A stretch of 64,000 nucleotides of DNA from RZYY01 sp036794825 (GTDB lineage: Bacteria > Bacteroidota > Bacteroidia > Bacteroidales > 4484-276), in NCBI GenBank assembly GCA_036794825.1, contig DAIRGA010000020.1, positions 1-64,000 on the forward strand. The letters are read 5' to 3'. Position numbers and translations under genes: made by a program. Positions 24,864 through 32,710 of this stretch are shown piece by piece (position 1 is the stretch's first letter; every line of letters begins with the position of its first letter). A model generated the notes under the pieces. The model ran no database searches, was not told the DNA's origin, and worked only from the letters and a program-made list of their open reading frames with translations.

Positions 24864-27554
24864 ATGAAGCAAAAAACAATAGCGCTCTGCATCCTACTTT
24901 GTTTATTAATCAGAGGCAACGGATATGTTCAAAACCAACTGGTTTTCTCTCCGGAAGTAATACCGCCATCATTCTCGGTCAGAGTTGATGATCAGATTTT
25001 TCGACCTGCTGATAATCAAAATCTTACAGGCTTAAATGGAGAAACCATCACCGGGGTAAGTTTTTCGATCGCTTTGGATAATGATTTTGAAAAAGTCCTA
25101 AAATATGATGTTAAGATTAAAAACGACAGTCCCGACACCCTGCGCATCTCCAATGTTGTGCCTTACGGGGAGGACGAAACCCATGTTTTCATCACCGCTA
25201 CCGGTCCGTGGGCTTTGGCTCGGGCTAAGCTATTCCTTCCGGGTTATGGCCCGCTAAACGTCACTTTGCCGGATAATGCCTGGGAGTTGGGTTATGCATC
25301 TTTTCCCATTGATGAATCCGCCTCGGTGTGTGCACTTGCCCGACGTACAGGCTGGAACAATGCCCAGCGACGGCGATATGAAACTTTAGTTAATCCAGGC
25401 GGGGATGTTACCTACTCCATTTACATTGACCAATTTGAGGGCGAATGGCAAAATGGCCTGAAAAAGATGTTTCAGCAGCATTATCTCTTTGATCTTGACA
25501 CATTTGATCTGACGCTTTACGAGCGTGAAGATCTTGCTTGGATAAGAGGCGCTTACCTGATGACGCTTCAGTTTGCCTGGGATCATGAATTTTATGACTG
25601 GCAATCGCAGCAATATCGAATTCTCAACTTTCTCGATCGTCCAAAACATTTCGGGTGGTACGATGTTTTCGGCATCTGGCCTACCTGGCCGCGGTTAGGT
25701 GTGGATGAGCGAAATCAGTGGGATCTCTATCGCGACCTGCCTGGCGGATTACCCAAAATAAGGGAACTGGCTTCAACGGCAGCCGACTTTGGAACCAAAT
25801 TTTTCATCGCTTACAACCCCTGGGATCAAAGTACCCGTTTCGAAAATCACTATGCCGGAATGGCCAGCCTGATTGACGAACTTAATGCTGACGGCGTGGT
25901 GCTTGATACGCAGGGCAGCTCCAGCGATGAGTTGCAACATGCCGCCGACAGCATTAAGCCCGGTGTGATCATGTACAGCGAAGGGATGGCGGTGGTGAAG
26001 GATATGCCCGGCATCATTTCCGGCCGCGTTCACGATGCCATTTTCCTGCAACCGGCTTTGAACCTCAACAAACTCATCAAGCCCGACTTTGCCATTTTCA
26101 GGGTTTGTCAGCTTTCGCAGGGCAGAATTCACCGCGAAACCTTGATTTCATTTTTCAATGGCTACGGAACCGAAATCAATACCTTTGCCCCCGGACGCCC
26201 CGAATGGATGGAGGAAGAGTACAGCCTGCTCGGAAAAACTACCATGCTTTTACGCGAAAACACCGATGCTTTTAACAGTTTACTATTTACCCCTCTGATC
26301 AATTCGGAAGTTGACAGCATCTGGATCAATCATTTTCCTGCCGAAAACAAATCCATCTATACCATCCTAAGCCTCAACCCAAAAGGCCATACAGGAAACT
26401 TGTTCAAGGTAGATCCAGCTGGAAATTTCCATTTTATAAACCTTTGGAACCATGAGGAAGTTATCCCGGAAGAAAATAACGGAAGTCATTTTATCAAGGT
26501 TTCTATTCCTCCTTTTAACCGTGAATTTTCAGGAACAAGAAATGAGGGTGTGGCAGGTTGCATTGCCCGATTCCCTCATTTTTTGCAAGTCAACAAGAAG
26601 CAGGATTCTTTAATTTTATCCGCTTTAACCGGTAACCAAATCAAACTCTGGAAAGGAAATCCATCGTACGAAAAAGAACCGGTCATTTTTAATCAAATCC
26701 AGCTCCAACTGAGGCTTCACGAGTATTTTGGCAGGTATGAAGGTAAGATCGTGATTCAACTTTTTGATAAAGAAAAATTAGCAGACGAAAGGATCATTTA
26801 TCGTGAACCCGGTGAGCCTGTTTTAATAAGTAGCTTAAAGAGAACTGCTTACAACGAAAAGTCAGTCAGTGACATGATTTTTATCCCGTCCGGAGAATTT
26901 CATTTTTATGCAACCAATAACGACCAGTTTATCCCCTACCCTTTTAATGCTGATTCAGCAAAAATCAAGATTACAGCGTTTTACGTGGATAAATTTCCGG
27001 TAAGTAATCAGCAATATTTTGATTTTGTAAATAGTAGCGGTTACAATCCAGAGGATACGACAAACTATCTGAAGCATTGGAAAAAGGGCAAATTCATTCG
27101 TGAAGATGCCTCAAAACCAGTGGTTTGGATTGACCTAAACGATGTAAGAGCGTATGCTGAATGGGCAGGAAAACGCCTTCCGACAGAAGCCGAATGGCAG
27201 TTTGCAGCCCAGGGATCAGATGGTCGCAAATGGCCTTGGGGAAACGAACCTGATTCTACAAAATACAACCATGATGACCGGTTAATGCCGTCAGGCACAT
27301 GGCCGGAAGGTGCAAGTCCGTTTGGTGTGGAAGATCTTACTGGCAATGTATGGCAACTCACCGCCGATGTTTACGACAATGGCAGTTACAATTTTGTAAT
27401 GATAAGAGGAGGCAGCTATTTTCAACCAACTTCAAGCTGGTGGTATGTGCAGGGTGGCCCGCTGCCGCTTGATAAAAGACAAATGCTGCTTTTAGTCAGC
27501 CCGGGGTTTGACCGCAATGCAACGGTGGGGTTCAGGTGTGTGATGGACAGATAA
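24864..27554 (+). CDS. Secreted glycosidase-like protein fused to an FGE-like (SUMF1) domain
   Basis: 896 residues. A signal peptide ends near residue 21-23; residues up to about 560 form a glycosidase-like region with a presumed TIM barrel (FGWYDVFGIWPTWP, KFFIAYNPWDQS, DGVVLDTQGSS, GVIMYSEGM), possibly related to DUF6259-like proteins. A short beta domain follows, and residues from about 671 form an FGE/sulfatase-modifying-factor fold (FIPSGEF, YVDKFPVSNQQYFDFV, KRLPTEAEWQFAAQG, GNVWQLTADVY, MIRGGSYF, VGFRCVMD). The paired cysteines that bind copper in true FGE, expected after RGGS, are absent, so it should not make formylglycine; the fold is probably a binding module. There is no ordinary RBS: a REP palindrome ends 3 nt before the ATG. 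Catalytic residues of the first domain cannot be named with confidence. Confidence 0.72.
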   Translation: MKQKTIALCILLCLLIRGNGYVQNQLVFSPEVIPPSFSVRVDDQIFRPADNQNLTGLNGETITGVSFSIALDNDFEKVLKYDVKIKNDSPDTLRISNVVPYGEDETHVFITATGPWALARAKLFLPGYGPLNVTLPDNAWELGYASFPIDESASVCALARRTGWNNAQRRRYETLVNPGGDVTYSIYIDQFEGEWQNGLKKMFQQHYLFDLDTFDLTLYEREDLAWIRGAYLMTLQFAWDHEFYDWQSQQYRILNFLDRPKHFGWYDVFGIWPTWPRLGVDERNQWDLYRDLPGGLPKIRELASTAADFGTKFFIAYNPWDQSTRFENHYAGMASLIDELNADGVVLDTQGSSSDELQHAADSIKPGVIMYSEGMAVVKDMPGIISGRVHDAIFLQPALNLNKLIKPDFAIFRVCQLSQGRIHRETLISFFNGYGTEINTFAPGRPEWMEEEYSLLGKTTMLLRENTDAFNSLLFTPLINSEVDSIWINHFPAENKSIYTILSLNPKGHTGNLFKVDPAGNFHFINLWNHEEVIPEENNGSHFIKVSIPPFNREFSGTRNEGVAGCIARFPHFLQVNKKQDSLILSALTGNQIKLWKGNPSYEKEPVIFNQIQLQLRLHEYFGRYEGKIVIQLFDKEKLADERIIYREPGEPVLISSLKRTAYNEKSVSDMIFIPSGEFHFYATNNDQFIPYPFNADSAKIKITAFYVDKFPVSNQQYFDFVNSSGYNPEDTTNYLKHWKKGKFIREDASKPVVWIDLNDVRAYAEWAGKRLPTEAEWQFAAQGSDGRKWPWGNEPDSTKYNHDDRLMPSGTWPEGASPFGVEDLTGNVWQLTADVYDNGSYNFVMIRGGSYFQPTSSWWYVQGGPLPLDKRQMLLLVSPGFDRNATVGFRCVMDR

Positions 27555-27705
27555 GTTGATTGTCGTCTGGGGTCTGAGACTTAACAATGCCGGAGGTGAT
27601 GCATGCCCCGAAGTGATGGTATTACAGTGTGGAAGGGAATTCAGCCCTGGATTTGTACTTGCCTGGATACCGGGATACTTTTTGAGCGATATCCCTTTAT
27701 CTGAT

Positions 27706-28533
27706 TTATTCTGCAGAATACTGCCGTTTATAATACCCATTGAATTCTTCTGCCAGCATAAGCGTAAATCTTCCAGGTTTCCCGGTTCCAATTACGTGGT
27801 CTTCAATTCTCACCACCGGGGCTAAATGCTTGGATGTACCGGTGATAAAAACCTCATCTGCTTCAAAAACTTCCTGTAATTTAACCGGACGTTGTTCTGC
27901 GGCCATTAATCCGGAAGCAACTTGCAGAATATGTTTACGGGTGATACCCTTCAAAACGCCGGTGGAAGGTGTAATTAAGGTTTCATTCCTGATTATAAAC
28001 ATATTAGCCCGCGTGGTTTCCGAAATATACCCACTATGATGGTAGAGTACCTCTGTTGCAGATTTTTGCTTCAATTCATGCAAAAGGCTCAGGGTAGGGA
28101 GATAAAACGTGGTTTTGATCTCCGGTTTGAAACGAATGTAGTCGAGCAACAAAAGCTTTATCCCCTCGGTGTATTCATCAGGTGAGTGTGCAACAGGAAG
28201 GTTGATAATGAAAAAGTTAGGAACAGAAGGCAGGTACAGATCATCAGAATAACCTCCGGTTAGTAAAAGTTTAACAGCCGACCTGGTTAAACCATTCTGA
28301 TGGATCAAGGAGAAAATTTTCTCCTTCATCTCACCCCGACTTAGCGGAACATCTAGGTTAAGCGACATGGCCGACCCGTAAAACCGGTCGAGGTAATCAT
28401 CAAAAAAAGGAATAAAGCCCTCGACAGCCAAAAAGTAATCAAAAATGCCGAAGCCCCTCTGCAGTCCCACATCAGACACATGCAGGGAAACATGTTCGTA
28501 ATCAAGAAAACGATTGTTGAAAAAACAAATCAA
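27706..28533 (-). CDS. Class IV aminotransferase (branched-chain or D-amino-acid aminotransferase-like)
   Basis: About 275 residues with the fold-type IV PLP pattern: SLHVSDVGLQRGFGIFDYF near the N-terminus, the PLP lysine probably in EIKTTFYLP, the YISETTRANMFII loop and TPSTGVLKGITRKHIL near the C-terminus. Related enzymes include branched-chain aminotransferase, aminodeoxychorismate lyase and D-amino-acid aminotransferase; the substrate is not clear from sequence. A TTG at 28533 (LICFFNNRF) is chosen because the -7 box lies at 28573-28580 and the family begins here. The upstream ATG at 28623 would give an unusual hydrophobic extension and precedes the promoter. Confidence 0.83.
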   Translation of the reverse strand: MICFFNNRFLDYEHVSLHVSDVGLQRGFGIFDYFLAVEGFIPFFDDYLDRFYGSAMSLNLDVPLSRGEMKEKIFSLIHQNGLTRSAVKLLLTGGYSDDLYLPSVPNFFIINLPVAHSPDEYTEGIKLLLLDYIRFKPEIKTTFYLPTLSLLHELKQKSATEVLYHHSGYISETTRANMFIIRNETLITPSTGVLKGITRKHILQVASGLMAAEQRPVKLQEVFEADEVFITGTSKHLAPVVRIEDHVIGTGKPGRFTLMLAEEFNGYYKRQYSAE

Positions 28534-28572
28534 TTTGATTAAAATTAAAAGATGAAGCTTTTTTGTGGCAGG

Positions 28573-28580
28573 CAAAACTA
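28573..28580 (-). promoter_or_regulatory. -7 box TAGTTTTG of the aminotransferase gene
   Basis: Exact TAnnTTTG on the minus strand followed by CC, 39 nt before the TTG start at 28533. Confidence 0.5.
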
Positions 28581-28716
28581 TACAAAATAAAAAACAAGTT
28601 AATGTAGCCAACAATTTTATCAAAATATAAAGAGGGATTGCTTTTTTTAGCGATTTTTGCAGCCATAGAGTTAGTTGAAAACTTATCAGAAATAAGTCAA
28701 AACTAAGTAATCGGAA

Positions 28717-29217
28717 ATGGATTTTAATTTCTCATCTCTCCTGGCATTTACAATTGCTGAAAAGCGATTTGCCGTTCCATTGACTTTGGTTGACCGGGTA
28801 ATCAGGGCTGTGGAAGTAACCAGCGTCCCCGACTCGCATGCATTTGTGTATGGTATCATCGACTTTCACGGTAAAGTTATCCCGGTAATCAACCTCCGGA
28901 AAAGGTTTGGAATGGAGGAAAAAAAGATCGAGCCAGACGATCGTTTCATCATAACCGTTGTTGATGATTTAACGCTTGCCCTTGCAGTGGATGGAGTGGA
29001 TGAGGTAGTCAAACACGATCAAAAGGAAATCAGTAAGATAGAACTGGAACTGGCTGGGACAAAATTGAAACAGCCTAAAAACTCAGGATTTGACTTTGCC
29101 AGATTTCTTCGGAACGACAATGGAATCCTGATCATCTACAACCTGAAAATGCTCCTGAGCAGTGATGGCAATTTTGAAATAAACGATCTCTTGAAAAAGC
29201 TGGGGCTTGATAAATGA
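28717..29217 (+). CDS. cheW: CheW-like chemotaxis adaptor (first copy)
   Basis: 166 residues with a CheW SH3-like fold: LLAFTIAEKRFAVPLTLVDRV, then GIIDFHGKVIPVINLRKRFG (the I-x-x-R-G-x-x-x-P-V-x-x-L core, here with FHG) and the second subdomain FIITVVDDLTLALAVDGVD. It couples the receptor array to the CheA kinase in the cytosol. It is the first gene of the seven-gene operon 28717-37410; a weak -7-like GATTTTTG lies at 28652-28659. Presence of a second CheW downstream suggests different adaptors for the same array or for two kinase/receptor contacts. Confidence 0.88.
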   Translation: MDFNFSSLLAFTIAEKRFAVPLTLVDRVIRAVEVTSVPDSHAFVYGIIDFHGKVIPVINLRKRFGMEEKKIEPDDRFIITVVDDLTLALAVDGVDEVVKHDQKEISKIELELAGTKLKQPKNSGFDFARFLRNDNGILIIYNLKMLLSSDGNFEINDLLKKLGLDK

Positions 29218-29221
29218 AAAT

Positions 29222-30694
29222 ATGGCAGTAAGCAACAACGATATAACACTGGTTATCAATCGCATTGGCGAGCTTTTTGGCATCAGGGTGCTGGAAAACC
29301 AGCAAACAGCCTTGCTAAGAAATCTGTCAGCTGCAGCCAACGATATGGGCAATAGCCTGGATGACGAAAACTTTCTCAAATGGTTTCTGAGCAGCAGTTT
29401 CGACAGCCGGCAACTCGGCATTCTCTCCAGACATCTAACCGTTGGGGAGACCTATTTTTTTCGCGAGTCAACTGCTTTAACCCTTTTTTCAGAGCAAATT
29501 ATCCCAAATCATCTGACTGCCGAAAAAACCCTAAGAATCTGGTGTGCTGGCTGCAGCACCGGCGAGGAGCCTTATACCCTGGCAATGATTATTGACCAGA
29601 GATTTGCTGACAATCTAAAATTTTCCATACTGGCCACCGACCTCAACCCTGATTCGATCGAAAAGGCAAAAACCGGCATTTACACCAACTGGTCATTTCG
29701 CGACACTCCACCGGAATTCAAACACCGTTATTTCAGCGAAAGAGGGAACTTGTTTGAAATTGACAAAAAGATCAGAAAAATGGTAACTTTTGGCCAGATG
29801 AACCTGGTAAGTGGTAACTTTCCAGCAATTACCGGTGAGTGCGAACCTTATGATGTAATTTTCTGCAGAAATGTGCTGATGTACCTTCGCCCCGAAATTG
29901 TAAAAGAAATTTCCGCAAAATTTTATCAATCTCTCAATGAAGGCGGATGGCTCATAACCAGCCAGGTGGAGTTGAGCAATGACTATTTCGGTCAGTTCAG
30001 ACGCGAAATTTATCAAAATAACATCTTCTACCACAAGATTTCGACGGTATCTTCCATATTTTCAATGAATTCCAAATCTTTGACAGGATTAGATTTCCAA
30101 CAGGAGAGTGTTTCATACGAAAAGAAAAAAAGAACAGATCAGCAAAGGCAGGATTTGGTTTCGGGAAATAAACCGGTGATCGTGAATACGCATTTTGAAA
30201 CAAAAGTCCTGGTTAATGAAACCTTTGAAGAGCTTTTCACTTTGGCCAGGTACGAAGATTGTGTTTGTGAATGCCGGAAACTACTCAAAAAGCAGGTTGG
30301 TAATAAGGCTATTTACCCGAAGCTAATCCTCTCGCTGGCCAATTTGGGTCACCTTGCCGAGGCAGCAGAAATTTCGGATAAATGGATTGCAATTGACTCA
30401 GCAAACCCCGAAGCTTACTACATCTCCGCAACCATTCATGTTGAAAACGGAGATTTGGCAAAAGCCGAAAAGATGCTCATGAAGTCGCTTTACCTCAAAT
30501 CCGATTTTCACCCCGCACTGCTCAGCCTGGGGAACGTTCTGAACAAACTCGGCAAAAAGCAGCTGGCCATCAAACAATACAAGAACCTGTTGCGATCGCT
30601 GGAGAGTATGAATGACCCTGAAATCGTGTCGCATTTCGAAGGGATGACTGCAGGCAGGCTGAGGCAAATAGCCGAAATAATGATGCAATCATGA
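29222..30694 (+). CDS. cheR: CheR methyltransferase with C-terminal TPR region
   Basis: 490 residues. The N-terminal CheR helical domain is followed by the SAM-binding motif WCAGCSTGEEPYTLAM from Trp107 and FCRNVLMYL at 214-222, both classical. The C-terminal 160 residues form at least three TPR-like repeats (ELFTLARYEDCVCECRKLLK, GHLAEAAEISDKW, GDLAKAEKMLMKSL), as in CheR proteins of alternative chemosensory systems such as FrzF. It methylates glutamates of the receptor using S-adenosylmethionine. ATG at 29222 is chosen over an upstream TTG; the gap to cheW is 4 nt and the end overlaps the next cheW by 4 nt (ATGA). Confidence 0.92.
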   Translation: MAVSNNDITLVINRIGELFGIRVLENQQTALLRNLSAAANDMGNSLDDENFLKWFLSSSFDSRQLGILSRHLTVGETYFFRESTALTLFSEQIIPNHLTAEKTLRIWCAGCSTGEEPYTLAMIIDQRFADNLKFSILATDLNPDSIEKAKTGIYTNWSFRDTPPEFKHRYFSERGNLFEIDKKIRKMVTFGQMNLVSGNFPAITGECEPYDVIFCRNVLMYLRPEIVKEISAKFYQSLNEGGWLITSQVELSNDYFGQFRREIYQNNIFYHKISTVSSIFSMNSKSLTGLDFQQESVSYEKKKRTDQQRQDLVSGNKPVIVNTHFETKVLVNETFEELFTLARYEDCVCECRKLLKKQVGNKAIYPKLILSLANLGHLAEAAEISDKWIAIDSANPEAYYISATIHVENGDLAKAEKMLMKSLYLKSDFHPALLSLGNVLNKLGKKQLAIKQYKNLLRSLESMNDPEIVSHFEGMTAGRLRQIAEIMMQS

Positions 30695-31197
30695 ATCCAA
30701 AAAACGCAATATTAGCAAGTCGGGCAAGGCAGCTGGCACAAAAGAGAGAGAGCGTTGAGCCAGCGGATATCATCTCTTTGGTTCAATTCGGACTGTTTCC
30801 GGAGTTATATGCGGTGGATGTAAAGTATGTACGTGAAGTCCTTACACTTAGCGAATTAACCCCAATCCCCGGAACACCACCATTTATCATGGGGGTTATT
30901 GGTTTCAGGGGAAAAATTACTTGCATGCTGAATTTAAAAATACTCTTTGGCCTGAAGGAAAAAGGGTTGACCGAATTTAATAAGGTCATCATTTTGAGCA
31001 ATGACAAGCAGGAATTTGGGATTGTCGCCGATAAAATCATCGGATTAACACAAATCCCGGCGGGCGATATAAAAGAACCACCGCTTACCCTGACAGGAAT
31101 TGGCGCTGAGTTCGTTTCAGGTACAACCACTTCAGGAATTATACTGCTCAGCGCAGAAAAGATGCTCAAAAGCGAGAAATTAATTATCAATCAATAA
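30691..31197 (+). CDS. cheW: CheW-like chemotaxis adaptor (second copy)
   Basis: 168 residues; a short N-terminal helical extension (RQLAQKRESVEPADI) precedes the CheW domain: LVQFGLFPELYAVDVKYVREV, then LTPIPGTPPFIMGVIGFRGK and the second subdomain VIILSNDKQEFGIVADKIIG. This version has the canonical G-x-I-x-x-R-G core better preserved than the first copy. It probably is the principal adaptor for the receptor encoded 13 nt downstream. Overlaps cheR by 4 nt. Confidence 0.9.
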   Translation: MNPKNAILASRARQLAQKRESVEPADIISLVQFGLFPELYAVDVKYVREVLTLSELTPIPGTPPFIMGVIGFRGKITCMLNLKILFGLKEKGLTEFNKVIILSNDKQEFGIVADKIIGLTQIPAGDIKEPPLTLTGIGAEFVSGTTTSGIILLSAEKMLKSEKLIINQ

Positions 31198-31210
31198 ATT
31201 ATGTTTTTCT

Positions 31211-32704
31211 ATGAAGACAAATTCAACACTGGGTTTACGTTTAAAATTACTCATAGGGTTTTTAGCGATTATTACTTCGATTGTAATTATTCTGGTTTTT
31301 ATCATTATAAATGTTGAGAAAATCAAAGATACGCGTTACGAACTCGAAAAAGTTTCCCAGATAAATATTGACCTGGTTCAAACCCGCTCTGACCTGAACC
31401 GTATCAGGGGGCTTGTGCTCGAAATCATCATTGAAACTGATCCTGATGACCGCCTCGCGCTCAAGAACGATGTAAATGACAGAATTGGCGCTACCTATGA
31501 GAGGTTGAAAAGAATAAGACCTGACCTGAAGCACAATCCGGAAGCATTAGCACTATTGGACCAGATTGAACAAGAATTCAATCGTTACAACGACAACCGG
31601 GATACTCAATACGATTTGATATTCCAGGGAAAAACCCAGGAAGTAATAAATTTTACAGAAAATGTTCAATCGGCGATTTATATTGATATAAGAAACGACA
31701 TTATCAATCTTGAAGATCTGATTGAAGTCCAGGCCGAATCACTTTTGGAACAAAGCCATAAAACACTTGATAACAGTACAATTATAATGATAGTGATCGG
31801 GATTTTGGTGATAGCCGTCAGCCTTATCATTATGTTTGCAATGATCCGGATCTTTGGAAGACTCTCCAAAGAAATCAGGGAAAGTGTCGGGGTATTAGGC
31901 ACATCATCGTCACAAATCCAGACCACTGTTGCTGAGATTTCGACAGGCGCTGCCGAGACGGCCACTGCTATTTCAGAAACTACGACTACCGTTGAAGAGA
32001 TTCGGCAAACCTCCATGCTGGCCAACGAAAAAGCAAAATCGCTGCTTGACAGTGCCAAGAGAGCATCTGAAATATCTGACAGAGGAATCGAATCATCACA
32101 AATAATTATGGATTCGATGAAAAGAATTGACAACCAGATGAAACTCATCAATTCCACCATACTCAAATTATCCGAACAAAACCGTTCCATCGGCGAAATC
32201 ACCACAACAGTTGCTGATATTGCTGACCAGTCGAACCTTCTGGCAGTAAATGCCGCCATCGAAGCCGCCAAAGCCGGAGAACATGGCAGAGGATTCACGG
32301 TTGTGGCTCAGGAGATCAGAAGCCTGGCCGAGCAATCGAAGAAATCCACTGCACAGGTAAAAGAGATTCTGAACGAAATCCAGAAATCAGTGCAACAAAC
32401 AGCCGATGTGATCAGGCAGGGCAATACCACCGTTGAAGAGGGTGTAAGACTGGTAAATGAAGATCGTGAAATAGTAGATTTACTCACCGAAACGGTCAGA
32501 GAAGCGATGCAGGCCTCCATTCAGATATCTTCCTCAAGCCAGCAACAGATGGCAGGTATGGATCAGATAGTGCCGGCGATGAGCAACATCAAATCAGCCA
32601 GCGAACAAAATGTAACCGGTATCAGACAAACCCAGGATGCCCTGCGCAGCCTCAGCGAAATTGGCCTTAATCTGCAGCAAATCATTGATAGTTACCGACT
32701 TTAA
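31211..32704 (+). CDS. Methyl-accepting chemotaxis protein with 4-helix-type sensor domain, no clear HAMP
   Basis: 497 residues. TM1 lies at about 14-34, a 155-residue all-helical extracytoplasmic domain follows (4HB_MCP-like), and TM2 lies at about 190-214. The cytoplasmic part goes directly to a signalling coiled coil with many Glu/Gln/Ala methylation-type positions; the hairpin tip ADQSNLLAVNAAIEAAKAGE with the following GRGFTVVAQEIRSLAEQS is fully conserved. I see no HAMP pattern between TM2 and the coiled coil and no C-terminal CheR-tethering pentapeptide: the protein ends soon after QQIIDSYRL. The only receptor in the operon, so it probably defines the stimulus. Confidence 0.92.
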   Translation: MKTNSTLGLRLKLLIGFLAIITSIVIILVFIIINVEKIKDTRYELEKVSQINIDLVQTRSDLNRIRGLVLEIIIETDPDDRLALKNDVNDRIGATYERLKRIRPDLKHNPEALALLDQIEQEFNRYNDNRDTQYDLIFQGKTQEVINFTENVQSAIYIDIRNDIINLEDLIEVQAESLLEQSHKTLDNSTIIMIVIGILVIAVSLIIMFAMIRIFGRLSKEIRESVGVLGTSSSQIQTTVAEISTGAAETATAISETTTTVEEIRQTSMLANEKAKSLLDSAKRASEISDRGIESSQIIMDSMKRIDNQMKLINSTILKLSEQNRSIGEITTTVADIADQSNLLAVNAAIEAAKAGEHGRGFTVVAQEIRSLAEQSKKSTAQVKEILNEIQKSVQQTADVIRQGNTTVEEGVRLVNEDREIVDLLTETVREAMQASIQISSSSQQQMAGMDQIVPAMSNIKSASEQNVTGIRQTQDALRSLSEIGLNLQQIIDSYRL

Positions 32705-32710
32705 CCCTTT

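Noticed and set aside
26880..27554. Functional formylglycine-generating enzyme (sulfatase activator)
   Set aside because: The cysteine pair expected after RGGS is missing, and no sulfatase gene is nearby.
27585..27630. Additional REP-like copies after the FGE-like fusion gene
   Set aside because: Only loose similarity (CCGGAGGTGATGCATG and CCCCGAAGTGATGGTATTAC); the palindrome is not kept, so I do not count them.
31678..32298. Minus-strand open frame of 206 residues in the MCP gene
   Set aside because: Ser/Ile/Val-rich shadow of the receptor's coiled coil.
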